NCBI GenBank assembly: GCA_011799875.1
Contig: CM022303.1
Location: forward strand, 64,684,171-64,748,170
Length of the DNA stretch: 64,000 bases
Origin: Thinopyrum elongatum
Lineage: Eukaryota; Streptophyta; Magnoliopsida; Poales; Poaceae
Reading direction: 5' to 3'
The notes under the pieces were generated by a model. The model was given only the letters and a program-made list of their open reading frames with translations. It was not told the origin of the DNA and did not search any database. Numbering within the stretch: position 1 is the stretch's first letter; every line of letters begins with the position of its first letter. Of this stretch, positions 1 through 12,400 are shown piece after piece. A program made the translations under genes and the position numbers.

Positions 1-789
1 ATGTATGAGATGACTATATAATGTAAATTGATTAACATGACCTGCGTGTCATGATTCGGCATGATGGCTGGAGCCATATGATTGCACTTTAAATGACCTG
101 TGTGTCAACCTTGTGTAATGCATTATTTTTATTAGCTATAGAGATAGCAATATTATCTGCTGCATCGACAAGGTGGTGGCAATCTTCGCGAAGGTGATCA
201 CCGACGTGAATGCCGAAGACGAAGGAATACAAGACTTCTCCGTCAGAAAGGGCTATACCATATCATGCTATTATGAATTGCCTGAGATGTTTATCCCTTA
301 TGATGCACCCTTCTTGATTGCGCGGTAGTCGCTTTTATTAGGGTGATCTCTCACAAAAATATCAAGTAGTTAGTGTTCTCCCAAGTGTAGCACCGTCACG
401 GCACCTAACTTTTCGGGGTATCACATGCTAACATAGGTACGAACGATTAGGGATGTGTGAGGTGGGTGAGTTGAGACCTCGCAGCGAGATCACTTGGTTG
501 TCTTGACGTTCAGGCATGAAAGTCATGAGCTCGGAACACACGCATCGAAAGATGAACAAGAGTCACATAGAGATGTGATTGGCAAGTTTGCCTACCGATT
601 GAGATTTTCGTCATCAGTGATGCTACCATCAATGGCGTTGAATTGAAATGCGGATCTTGAATCACTCACAATCAATTATGAGAGATATTGATTTGAGTGG
701 GAGCACACTGTAGAATTATCTTGTTTAATTCTCAGTGCAATTAATTTTGAACGCTGTCTAAGTGTGATTTGCATAATAGTTGTAGAATA

Positions 790-3700
790 ATGGCTCGCAT
801 TTCCACCTTCCCTATTAAAATTGAATAGCTGTTAAATATCTGGTTAAAACTTTACGGTTGGTAACGTAATGTGAGGATTGTCCTCAAGAGTGCCGAGAAG
901 GACTTTGTCCTATCGCATACTTTCGGTATTCTCTCGCTTATGCTATGGATCATGTGACTCTCGTCCGTTGATCCAAAAGCTAGAATTCCATTTCAGTCAA
1001 GCGCAATATGTTTGTTTCCATGAGACCCAAACTTCGAAAGTTTGGATAGTTATGTGATATTCATGGAATCTGAAAATTATTTTCAGAGACAGACAAAGGC
1101 TAAAAGATATGAGATAGCCAAAGCAATGTTTGTTTGCAAACTATTAGTAAAGGAGTTTACTATGCATTAGACTGATAAGAGAGGGATCCAGAAGAACGCC
1201 TATCATATGATGAAAGGTGAATAAAACAACAACTTAAAGAGAAAGGAAGTGTCCGAAGGGTGTTAGTAAGACTTTCACGCCTAGGAAGTCCGGGGCTAAC
1301 GCCACTCTTAAGTTCGGTGCTTTTTCTGAGAGTAGGAGAAATACTGAAAGTTAAACTGTTAGAAGTATAAAGGCAGAAAGAAAGAAGACTGGAATATCCA
1401 GCTCATGTATGAATGTCATACAAGTTTTTGATGTATAGAAGGCTGGTCAAAGATATAGTCCTTGGGAATTATGATTAAATTGTTAATCACTGATTCTTGG
1501 GTATTGTGAGTTAATCACAAAGATACCCGCTCGATTGCTTTCTGTTGCAACTCGATGTAAGAACTACTATGGCCTGAAAGACTAGCCAGAAATGAGTTTT
1601 AGGTATACACGGGGAACATAGTAAATGTTACTATACCTTCCATCGGTGTATTACCGTCTGTATTTATTTTTATAATTCGTTTGGAGTTTCACAAACTCTA
1701 GCCCATTGCATAAGGTATCTTGCAAGAAGGTTGTTTATAAGAGAACTTTTGATGTTCGATGTTATGAATAACATAAGGGCCATACTTTCATTATGAATGA
1801 GATGTATGTTATGAATATTGATAATAATACATTACCTCTAGGTTTACTTTCATAATTCATTTTAGAGTTCCATACACTCTAGCCCATTGCACAATGTTTG
1901 TTGCAAAAGAGTTGTTCATAAAAACAACAACTGTTGTTCAGTATTATGAATAACATGAAGGGCCAAGCTTCCATCCTAGATGGGATGTATGTTATGAATA
2001 TTGATGGTAATATGATACATCCATAACACTGACGCTAAATGTCGCAAGACTAAAAGAATACCACACAAGTGTGGCACTGCATTTGGTCACATTGGAGAAA
2101 CCCGCATGGATAAATTCCATTATGATGGATTTTGAAGTCGTTTGATTTTGAATCATCTGACACTTGCAACTTTCCTCCGAAAAGAGAAGTGACTGAAATA
2201 CCGTTCACAGGCCATAAGGAACGGAAAACAAACTTATTGGTGATCATACATTTGATGTGTGTAGTCCGATAAAGGTTGTTGCAAGTAGTGGATTTATCTA
2301 TCTTCAGAAATGACTCAAGTAGATATGTGGATATTTACTTGATGAGACATAAGTCTGGATCTTTTGAAATCATTCGAAAGGTTTTCAAATATGAAGTAGA
2401 AGTTATTGTAACAAGAAAATTATGTTTCTACAATTCGATTGCAGAAAGGAATATTTGAGTTACAAGTTTAGAGAATGTCTGATGAGTTGTGAAAGGGGTT
2501 TCATAACTTGCACCTCCCGGAACACCACTGCAAGAGGAAAGTCCGTGAAGATGTAATCGAACCATTTATGACATGGTAAGATCAAAGATGACATAATTAA
2601 ATTTGCCATTATCCCTTTTAAAGTGATGCTTTAGAGACTGCGGCTTTTACACTGAAAAGAGCTCCATTAGGTCTGTTGAAATGACACCATGGTATGGTAT
2701 GCCCAACCATGTTATATCTTTTCTTAACATTTGGAATATGGGGCTTGTGTAAAAGGTTACAAACCTATTCCAAATCAGACAAGTGCTACTTTGTAGGTTA
2801 TCCCAAAATGTTGGGTATTCCTCCCTCACTATGCCGAGGCAAATAGGTTTGCCACTAAGAACGGTATGCTTTTTGAAGAAAATGGTTCTTTCAAAAAGAT
2901 GAGTGGGAGAATAGTGCAACTCGACGAGATAAACAGTATCTTCGTCATCAGATCAAAGGAAAGAGACCTTGGAAGTAATTCCAGAGTTTCCTACTGCGAC
3001 TGATACGGAAGTCTCTACAATAAAATGTATGGACTTCGGTCGAACTTGCAGCTGGACCATGTAGGCAAGGCTCGTGCAAACCTCTCAGGTGCGCAAACGA
3101 GATATTGTTGTTAGACAACAGTATACCTACGATACACAAGGAAGCATTGATGGGCCCTGACTCCGGAATTGGCTAAATGCCAATACAATCCGAGATAGTT
3201 TCCATATAAGTGATTCAAGATTAAAACCTTGATACACCTTTCGGAAGACTTAGAGTCTGACGAATATTTATGGAACTATAACTGATACGAATAAAAATGT
3301 TTTATCCATAAAGCTCGACTTGTTGCAATATACAAGTTCAAGGAGTTGACTACGCTGAGGTTGCTTCATCGTAGCGATGCTTAAAGTCGGTTCGGGTTGA
3401 ACTAGCAATTATTACATATTTCAATCATGAGATATGAAACAAGGATGACGAAAGGATTTCCATCTGATGGAAATAAAACCAAGGACTTGCATGTGTTATA
3501 GTCCAAGGTATTTTGTCAGTCCAGAGGATGCTAGTACATATGCAAACTTCAGAGTTCCAGCAATGGACAGAAGAGAGCAAAATGGAGTTGGAATCTTCGT
3601 GTTTTGATGAAATAGTCAAAGGGGTTTGACTTCATCAATGGGTAACGAAGATGCTTATGATTCAAGAAAGTAAGTGGGAGCATAATAAAATTTCTAAAAA

Positions 3701-4380
3701 ACGTTGTGTGCTTGACACATTGTTAATTGGAAATAAATTTCTTGACACAAATTAGGACTTCATTTGAAAATAGTTTTTCGATGAAGTGCTTGGGCTAAAT
3801 AGCCTTTATATTAGGCATGATGATCTATGGAGATAGATTTACCTAATGGATCTAAGCAATAAAAAAAAACATATTGACAAGATGCTAAAACTTTTTAGCA
3901 TTTAAAACGCCAAGGAGTGATTCTTGCCGAAGTCACATGGAAAGAGTTTTCGCAAGACTCGGTGTCCCAAAAACACTGATGAGCAAAATACATGATGGAG
4001 ATTCCACACACCTTCGTGTTTGGATTAATCATGTATTCCATGGTATGTAAAACAACCAGATATGTCCAATACTCCAAAGTTGTTACGAGTATGGATACCA
4101 AGGTGATCAAAAGTACTGATCATGGGACAACAGTGAAAAAGGGTCATTGAGTACTATAGTAGCACTGATGACATGTTTTCTCGCAAGCGGAGATCATGAA
4201 GAGTTCATTGTAAAAGGTTACATCGATACAGTCTTCATCCATGCTCCAAGCGATTTTCAATTTAAATTAAGGGTTTTGTGTAACACACAATGTGGTGGCA
4301 CAGTTAGTTGGAAAATGTTCCAAACAAGTTACTGTGGCGAATTCTATAACAGAGGCGAAGTATGTTGCCGCCTTTAAAGT
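790..4380 (+). pseudogene. Copia gag-pol remnant of E1
   Basis: Scattered remains of a Copia gag-pol. Around 860-910 the bases resemble the gag segment NLRIVLRSAKK of the complete family member. At about 2276-2458 there is an integrase-core remnant (RYVDIYLMRHKSGSFE). At 4147-4377 there is an RNase H remnant (GDHEEFIVKGYIDTVF, then a GGTVSWK-like stretch). Order and orientation fit gag, protease, integrase, reverse transcriptase, RNase H on the plus strand. Stops and frameshifts occur throughout and no frame is open for more than about 100 codons, so no product is expected. The limits given are approximate. Confidence 0.7.
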
Positions 4381-5667
4381 GACAAAGAAGATGTTGAATC
4401 ATATAGTTCATTCATGAACTTAGTATGGTTCCAAGATGGCTTTTGTCAATGGGACACTACTGCAAGTAGTTGCTCCATAACTCAGTCTGAGGAATTCAGG
4501 TTCGACCTGTGATTCGCATACATACAAAGCCAAGTCCACACAAAATATGAATTTTGTGAAAGCGTGAAAACGCGAGGATATGCAAAGATACACATGGAGC
4601 TGAAGTCGTCAGATCCGTTAGACATCAGGCTATACCACAAGCGAAGCATATTTACACCGGTGTGCCACAGGTGTGAAGTGCATTAGCATTAACTAGATTA
4701 TTGACTCTAGTGCAAGTGGGAGTCTGTAGGAGATATGCCCTAGAGGCAATAATAAATGTTATTGATTATCTCCCTGTTCATAATTAGGTTTATGTTCCAT
4801 GCTATAACTGCTATGGTTCTCGAGTCTGCAAATAAAACGAGGCTCGTAGGAAGACTCATATGCACGTGTGGAATAATAAACGATAAAATGTATTCCTAGT
4901 CAAGCCTCTATGACTGGCTCAAGTATTGCATGATGATCCTGTTTTCCTGATCATGGGCATGACTATGCCAGCAATTTTGAGGGCACAATGTTAGCAGAAC
5001 ATTTGTGTTGAATCGACCCGATTGATGTTATGTTATGAGATACTTTCGTCACAAGTTAATGGTTAATAACACAGAGATGGTTAATGTTTGCATGATTCCT
5101 TAGACTATGAGAGTATCGAGTTTCTTCATGCTTGCTTCATGAACTTTGGGGTTTGTTAAACGTCATCCGTAAATGGGTGGCTATTACGGCGGCTTACGGG
5201 TTCATGGAAAAGTGTGTCAAGTAACTTGATAGCTCAAGATTGGGATTTGCTCCTCCGGCAATGGAGAGATATCTCTGGGCCCTCTCGGTGTTACGGTATC
5301 CATCATCGTCTGGCCAGACACTTTGTGATTTGATCACGGGGATGCCGGAACACGGGAACGAGAAAAGAGAACAAATACCGGTAACGAGGTAACTGGCATA
5401 GTGGACAAGTTGTTGACCCACGGGGATGCCATCATGTCTCACCTCGGGTATTTGTAACATATCGCGAAGCAACAGGAATAGCACACGGCAACTGGAGGTT
5501 TACTCGAATATTCATTCGTGTGGGTATAGGGGTCAATATGGGTGTCCACGGCTCCGATGTTGATCATTGATCGGAAGGGGTTCCGTGTCATGTCTATACT
5601 TCACCGAACCTATAGGGTCACACGCTTAAGGGTCATCTATCTGCTGAATACTAGACAGGGAGTCTGA

Positions 5668-5737
5668 GAGAAAATCACCGAAAAAGTTTCGGACACCGAA
5701 AAGTTTCGGACAGCGGAAAAGTTCTGCAGAGAGAGGT
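5668..5737. repeat. Short palindromes in the E1 LTR
   Basis: Consecutive inverted repeats of the form CCGAAAAAGTTTCGG, CCGAAAAGTTTCGG and GCGGAAAAGTTCTGC, each able to fold on itself. The same array occurs inverted in both LTRs of the complete element (about 19066-19114 and 26556-26610), so it is a family trait. The role is unknown; protein binding or transcript folding are possibilities. Confidence 0.6.
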
Positions 5738-6524
5738 CACCGGATGAGTTCCGGTGAAACTGAAAAGTTGTTTCAGGGGATACCATTAAGTCAAAATGGT
5801 TTCAGCACATGCCTGATAATTCTTGGAGGATGCCAGAATCATTTTGGAAACTTCTGGGAATTTTCTGGAAGAAAAAACCGGAAATGTTCCGGGGCTGCCG
5901 GAACCGCTTCAGATGCTTTTCGCAGATGAAATCACTAAACTGGAATTGTTCCAAAACGCGTTGAAAATTATTTTAGTGGGTACTGGAAATGTTCTAAGCC
6001 CACATAAATATTTTCAGTTCGAACGGACGCTGAAAAATATCGTCATGAATAGTGAAAGTGCTTTTTGGAATTTTTTGGAAAGCCACCTTTTAGGGCTTTT
6101 TGCTAAAGGCTTCTAGAAGGTGATGTGGATGGATGAGAGCCCCCTTGGGGGGGGACCCCTAGGGGGTGGCCGGCCACATGTGGAGCTCCTCCTTGGAGCT
6201 CCACATGTCCTTTGGTTTCTCTTTTATGCCCTTGGAAAGAGTTTCCTTCATGGGTATTTTGGTATTTCTTGAATGCCCATCCTACCCCTTGGTTTTCCTA
6301 TATAAGGAGGAGAGGGGGCTGCTCAATCCTTCATCCCTTCTCACATACATGCCATTGCAATGATCTGGCTTCTCTCTCCCTCCCACGAAAAGAGTTTCGT
6401 AGAGCCGAAAGGCTGTCTGGGTTCCGGTGGGAACTAGTTCTGGACGGCGAAGCCCTGCCGGATAGATGACACCGTATGTGTGCAACTCTGTAGAGAGGTC
6501 GTAGTTTCGATCTTAGTGCCCGAG

Positions 6525-6702
6525 GGGCTGTTCGAGAGTGCCTCCCGAAGGGCTGTCCAAGTGACGGTCCGAGTTCTGTGAGTCCTCCCGAAGGGCTGTC
6601 CGAGTGACCGTTCGAGTTTCGAAGGTCCTCCCGAAGGGCTGTCCACGACATCGTCTGGGGGACTGCTCGACAGCCTCCCGGAGGGCTGTCCGAAGGGAAG
6701 AC
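6525..6702 (+). repeat. CCCGAAGGGCTGTCC repeat array in the E1 LTR
   Basis: About five to six copies of a 15-18-base motif (CTCCCGAAGGGCTGTCCGAG and variants), spaced roughly 35-60 bases, each with an internal CCCGAAGGG-type dyad. The array lies downstream of the TATA-like box and so would fall in the transcribed leader. The same array is present at 7190-7320 and inverted at 18130-18275 and 25640-25775. It is conserved in the family while the coding region decayed. Confidence 0.7.
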
Positions 6703-6898
6703 GAGGGTATACATCCTCGCGGTTGGGAGGTTGTAAATCCTAGCTGCGGGGATCTGCACCGCCGATCGTCATCGACTCTACTTCCGCTGCGCTTCGAGTC
6801 GGTAACGAAAATGATCAAACCTTGTATGCAGTCTCCATAGTGGTCCTGGGCTGGTGTGTAGGTCAGAATATTTTTGTTTTCTGCTACGTTACCCTACA

Positions 6899-7521
6899 GG
6901 AAGGACTTCATTCATGTGCTTTTGGGTTTTATTGTAAAACCACCCTACCCCTTGGGATTTCCTATAAATAGAGGTGGAGGGGCAGCCCTCCACACTCACT
7001 CCTTCTCACATACAAGTGCCATTGCATGATCTGGCTTCTCTCTCCCTCCCCGCAAAATAGTTTTGCAGAGCCGAAAGGCTGTCTGGGTTCCGGTGGGAAC
7101 TAGTTCTGGACGGCGAAGCCCTGCCGGATAGATGACACCGTATGTGTGCAACTCTGTAGAGAGGTCATAGTTTCGATCTTAGTGCCCTAGGGGCTGTTCG
7201 TGAGTGCCTCCCGAAGGGCTGTCCGAGTGACCGTTCGAGTTTCGAAGGTCCTCCCGAAGGGCTGTCCGCGACACCGTCCGGGGGACTGTTCGACCGCCTC
7301 CCGGAGCGCTGTCCGAAGGGAAGACGAGGGTATACATCCTCGCGGTTGGGAGGTTGTAAATCCTAGCTGCGGGGATCTGCACCGCCGATCGTCATCGACT
7401 CTACTTCCGCTGCGCTACGAGTCGGTAACGAAAATGATCAAACCTTGTATGCAGTCTCCATAGTGGTCCTGGGCTGGTGCGTAGGTCAGAAAATTTTTGT
7501 TTTCTGCTACGTTACCCTACA
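6899..7521 (+). repeat. LTR fragment of the same family (3' part only)
   Basis: A second copy of the last ~620 bases of a family-D LTR, from about 65 bases upstream of a TATA box (CCTATAAATAGAGG, 6960-6973) to the end GTTACCCTACA. It differs from the adjacent copy in the TATA region and in the number of CCCGAAGGGCTGTCC repeats, so it is not a recent perfect duplication. Most likely it is the right part of an older LTR into which E1 inserted, which predicts target duplication GGAAG after 6898. A tandem duplication or unequal recombination between LTRs is the alternative. Confidence 0.7.
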
Positions 7522-8197
7522 GGCACACCAGCCCACAAAGGGGTGGCGCGCCCCCAATAGGGAAGGAGGCCGAATAGGATTAGGAGAGGGGGCTACGCCC
7601 CCCTTTCCTTCTCCCTCTCTCTCTCTCCTTCCCCCTTTCCCCTTCCGGTAAAAGGAAAGGGGGGCCGAATTGGACTAGGAGTCCAAGTGGGAATCCTCCC
7701 ACTTGGCGCGCCCTAGGCCGGCCTCCTCCCCTCTCCCTCCTTTATATACAAGGGCGGGGGGCGCCTCCAAGGACACACCAATTGTTCTTAGCCGTGTGCG
7801 GCACCCCCCCCCCCCCCCCTCCCCAACACCGTGTACATCCTCTCCTCCGGTCATATTGTCGTAGTGCTTGGGCGAAGCCCTGTGCGGATCACTTCACCAT
7901 CACCGTCACCACGCCGTCGTGCTGACAAAACTCTCCCTCGACACTTTGCTGGATCAAGAGTTCGAGGGACGTCATCGAGCTGAACGTGTGCAAAACTCGG
8001 AGGTGCGTACGTTCGGTGCTTGATCGGTTGAATCGAGAAGACGTTCGACTACATCAACCGCGTTAAGCTAACGCTTCCGTTTTCGGTCTACAAGGGTACG
8101 TGGACACACTATCCCCCTCTCGTTGCTATGCATCTCCTAGATAGATCTTGCGTGAGCGTAGAATTTTTTTTGAAATTGCATGCTACGTTCCCCAACA
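7522..8197 (+). repeat. 5' LTR of E2, 3' part
   Basis: Matches 14390-15043 of the 3' LTR of the same element, starting GGCACACCAGCCCAC and ending CGTTCCCCAACA. It has a pyrimidine-rich tract, a poly-C run near 7807, and TATATA at 7743-7748 that would be the core promoter. The first part of the LTR is not in the window. Confidence 0.85.
7743..7748 (+). promoter_or_regulatory. TATA-like box in the E2 5' LTR
   Basis: CCTTTATATACAAGG in the LTR, with the same position and context in the 3' LTR (near 14607). It is placed about 450 bases before the LTR end, as expected for the start of R. Function is inferred from position only. Confidence 0.4.
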
Positions 8198-8198
8198 G

Positions 8199-8211
8199 TG
8201 GTATCAAAGCC
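8199..8211 (+). other. Primer-binding site of E2
   Basis: TGGTATCAAAGCC one base after the LTR end, matching the plant initiator-Met tRNA type (TGGTATCAGAGC) with one change. It marks the start of minus-strand DNA synthesis and confirms the LTR boundary. Confidence 0.8.
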
Positions 8212-9449
8212 AGGTCTATGTGTAGATGATATGCACGAGTAGAACACAAAGAGTTGTGGGTGATGATAGTCATACTGCTTACCACCAATGTCTTATTTTG
8301 ATTCGGCGGTATTGTTGGATGAAGCGGCCCGGACCAACCTTACATGACCACGTTCATGAGACATGTTCCACCGACAGACATGCAACTTGTTGCATAAAGG
8401 TGGCTGGCGGGTGTCTGTTTCTCCAACTTTAGTTGAATCGAATTTGACTACGGCCGGTCCTTGTTGAAGGTTAAAACAGCAAACTTGACGAAACATCATT
8501 GTGGATTTTGATGCGTAGGTAAGAACGGTTCTTACTAGAAGCCCGTAGCAGCCACATAAAACTTGCAACAACAAAGTAGAGGACGTCTAACTTGTTTTTG
8601 CAGGGCATGTTGTGATGTGATATGGTCAAGACATGATGTGATATACATTATTGTATGAGATGATCATGGTTTGTAAAAGTTATCGGCAACTGGCAGGAGC
8701 CTTATGGTTGTCGCTTTATTGTATGAAATGCAATCGCCATGTAATTGCTTTACTTTATCACTATGCGTTAGCGATAGTTGTAGAAGCAATAGTTGGCGAG
8801 ACGACCACGACGCTATGATGAAGATCAAGGTGTCATGCCGGTGACGATGGAGATCATGACGGTGCTTTGGAGATGGAGATCAAAGGCACAAGATGATGAT
8901 GGCCATATCATGTCACATATTTTGATTGCATATGATGTTTATCTGTTATGCATCTTATTTTGCTTACTACGGCGGTAGCATTATAAGATGATCCCTCACC
9001 AAAAATTTCAAGGTATAAGTGTTCTCCCTGAGTATGCACCGTTGCGACAGTTCGTCGTGCCGAGACACCACGTGATGATCGGGTGTGATAAGCTCTACGT
9101 TCACATACAACGGGTGCAAGACAGTTTTGCACATGCGGAATACTCGGGTTAAACTTGCCGAGCCTAGCATGTACAGACATGGCCTCGGAACACTGGAGAC
9201 CGAAAGGTCGAACGTGAATCATATAGTAGATATGATCAACATAGAGATGTTCACCATTGAAGACTACTCCATCTCACGTGATGATCGGACATGGTTTAGT
9301 TGATATGGATCACGTGATCATTTAGATGACTCGAGGGATGTCTATCTAAGTGGGAGTTCTTAAGTAATATGATTAATTGAACTTAATTTATCATGAACTT
9401 AGTCCTGATAGTATTTGCATATCTATGTTATAGATCAATAGCTCGCGTA
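8212..9449 (+). other. Untranslated leader of E2
   Basis: About 1.2 kb between the primer site and gag with no credible open frame. It is similar in inverse orientation to 55480-56720 of the BARE/WIS-like element. It probably contains packaging and dimerisation signals, as in other Copia leaders, but none can be pointed to. Confidence 0.6.
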
Positions 9450-12400
9450 TAGCTCCCCTGTTTTATTTTGATATGTTCCTAGAGAAAACTAAGTTGAAAG
9501 ATGATAGTAGCAATGATGCGGACTTGATCCGTGATCTGAGGATTATCCTCACTGCTGCACAGAAGAATTATGTCCTTGATGCACCGCTATGTGACAGACC
9601 TATTGCAGGAGCAGATGCAGACATTATGAATGTTTGGCAAAGCTCGATATGATGACTACTTGATAGTTTAGTGCACCATGCTTTACGGCTTAGAACCGGG
9701 ACTTCAAAAACATTTTGAACGCCACGGAGCATATGAGATGTTCCAACAGCTGAAATTGGTATTTCAGACTCATGCCTGTGTCGAGAGGTATGAGACCTCT
9801 GACAATTACTTTGCCTACAAGATGGAGGAGAATCGCTCAGCAAGTGAGCATGTGTTCAGAATGTCTGAGTACTACAATCGCTAGAATCAAGTGGGAGTTA
9901 ATCTTCCAGATAAGATAGTGACTGATAAAATTCTCTAGTCACTATCACTAAGCTACTAGAACTTCGTGATGAACTATAATATGCAAGGGATGACGAAAAC
10001 GATTCTCAAGCTCTTCGCGATGCTAAAATCGATGAAGGTAGAAATCAAGAAAGAGCATCAAGTGTTGATGGTTAACAAGACCACTAGTTTCAAGAAAAAG
10101 GGCAAGGGAAAGAAAGGGAACTTCAAGAAGAATGGCAAGCAAGTTGTCACTCCCGTGAAGAAGCCCAAAGCTGGACCTAAACCTAAAACTGAGTGTTTCT
10201 ACTGCAAAGGAAATGGTCACTAGAAGCGGAAGTGCCCCAAATACTTGGCGGATAAGAAGGATGGCAAAGTGAACAAAGGTATATTTGATATACATGTTAT
10301 TGATGTGTATTTTACTAGTGTTCATAGTAGCCCCTGGGTATTTGATACCGGTTCAGTTGCTGACATTAGTAACTCGAAACAGGAGTTGCAAAATGAACAG
10401 AGACTAGTTAATGACGAGGTAACGATGTGTGTTGGAAGTGATTCAAAGGTTGATAAGATCACCATCGCACACTCCCTCTACCTTCGGGATTAGTGTGGAC
10501 CTAAATAAATAAATGTTATTTGGTGTTTGCGTTGAGCATGAATATGATTGGATCATGTTTATTGCGATACGGTTATTCATTTAAGTCAGAGAATAATTGT
10601 TGTTCTGTTTACATGAATAAAACCTTCTATGGTCATACACTCAATGTAAATGGTTTATTGAATCTCGATCGTAGTGATACACATATTCATAATATTGATG
10701 CCAAAAGATGCAAAGTTGATAATGATAGTGCAACATATTTGTGGCACTGCCGTTTAGGTCATATTGGTGTAAAGCGCATGAAGAAACTCCATGCAGATGG
10801 GCTTTTGGAATCACTTGATTACGAATCATTTGATACTAGTGAACCATGCCTCATGGGCAAGATGACTAAAACTCCGTTCTTCGGAACAATGGAGCGAGCT
10901 AATTACTTATTGGAAATAATACATACTGTTGTATGCGGTCCGATGAGTGTTGAGGCACACGGCGGGTATCATTATTTTCTGACCTTCACAGATGATTTGA
11001 GCAGATATGGGTATATCTACTTGATGAAACACAAGTCTGAAACATTTGAAAAGTTCAAAGAATTTCAGAGTGAAGTGTAGAATCATCGTAACAAGAAAAT
11101 AAAGTTTCTATGATCTGATCGCGGAGGCGAATATTTGAGTTATGAGTTTGGCCTTCATTTAAAACAATGTGGAATAGTTTAACAACTCACGCCACCTGGA
11201 ACACCACAGCATAATGGTGTGTCCGAACGTTGTAACTGTACTTTATTAGATATGGTGCGATCTATGATGTCTCTTACCGATTTACCACTATCGTTTTGGG
11301 GTTATGCATTAGAGACAGCTACATTCATTCACGTTAAATAGGGCACCGTCTAAATCCGTTGAGACGACACCGTATGAACTATGGTTTGGCAAGAAACCTA
11401 AGCTATCGTTTCTTAAAGTTTGGGGTTGCGATGCTTATGTGAAAAAGCTTCAGCCTGATAAGCTCGAACCCAAATCGGAGAAGTGCGTCTTCATAGGATA
11501 CCCAAAAGAGACTGTTGGGTACACCTTCTATCACAGATCCGAAGGCAAGATATTTGTTGCTAAGAATGGATCCTTTCTAGAGAAGGAGTTTCTCTCGAAA
11601 GATGTGAGTGGGAGGAAAGTAGAACTTGATGAGGTAAGTGTACCTCCTCTCAATTTGGAAAGTAGCTCATCAGAGAAATCTGTTCCCGTGATGCCTACAC
11701 CAATTAGTGAGGAAGCTAATGATGATGATCATGAAACTTCAGATCAACTTTCTACAGAACCTCGTAGGTCAACCAAAGTACTTTCCACACCAGAGTGGTA
11801 CGGGAATCTTGTACTGGAAGTCATGTTACTAGACCAAGGCGAACCTACGAACTATGAAGAAGCTATGATGAGCCCAGATTCCGACAGATGGCTTGAGGCC
11901 ATGAAATCTGAGATAGGATCCATGTATGAGAACAAAAGTGTGGAGTTTGGTGGATTTGCCCGATGATCGGCAAGCCATTAAGAATAAATGGATCTTCAAG
12001 AGGAAGACGGACGCTGATGGTAGTGTTACTATCTACAAAGCTCGACTTGTCACAAAAGGTTTTTGACAAGTTCAAAGTGTTGACTACGATGAGATTTTCT
12101 CACTCGTAGCGATGCTTAAGTCTGTCCGAATCATGTTAGCAATTGCCGCATTTTATGAAATCTGGCAAATGGATGTCAAAACTGCATTCCTTAATGGATT
12201 TCTTAAAGAAGAGTTGTATATGATGCAACCAGAAGGTTTTGTCGATCCTAAAGGTGCTGACAAACTGTGCAAACTCCAGCGATCCATCTATGGACTGGTG
12301 CAAACATCTCGGAGTTGGAATATACGCTTTGATAAGGTGATCAAAGCATATGGTTTTATACAGACTTATGGTGAAGCCTGTATTTACAAGAAAGTGAGTG

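Larger units (their letters stand above)
1..6898 (+). mobile_element. Degraded Copia LTR retrotransposon (family D, copy E1), 5' end outside window
   Basis: This is the internal region plus 3' LTR of a Copia element. The first 300 bases match, in inverse orientation, the leader of the complete element at 17917-27562 (same stretch around GACAAGGTGGTGGCAATC), so the two belong to one family. By that alignment the missing leader and 5' LTR should lie upstream of the window. The purine-rich GCAAGTGGGAGTC tract before 4725 is the polypurine tract. The coding part is so decayed that only short similarity islands remain, whereas the 3' LTR still aligns well. This is a dead, old or fast-decayed copy. 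The family is close to the Angela/BARE/WIS group because it shares the ATATGCCCTAGAGGCAATAATAA start. Confidence 0.8.
4725..6898 (+). repeat. 3' LTR of E1
   Basis: Begins TGTAGGAGATATGCCC after the polypurine tract and ends GTTACCCTACA, giving the usual TG...CA ends. Its 2174 bp compares with 2150 and 2122 bp for the LTRs of the complete family member. The GC-rich 3' third holds a TATA-like CCTATATAAGG near 6298 and an array of CCCGAAGGGCTGTCC-type repeats. Several open frames here (for example 6331-6759 on the minus strand) are side effects of GC composition and repetition, not genes. Confidence 0.8.

Noticed and set aside
6525..6702. Regularly spaced repeats resembling a CRISPR array
   Set aside because: Spacers are themselves similar and short, repeats vary, it is in a plant LTR, and no cas-like gene is present.
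6331..6759. 142-codon open frame on the minus strand, with overlapping frames in the E1 LTR
   Set aside because: It lies in the CCCGAAGGGCTGTCC repeat array of an LTR. Frames repeat with the array and recur in the neighbouring LTR copy; no domain.
8198..8211. tRNA-like 13-mer TGGTATCAAAGCC (also at 45157 and 16945)
   Set aside because: These are retrotransposon primer-binding sites complementary to a tRNA end, not tRNA genes; no cloverleaf follows.
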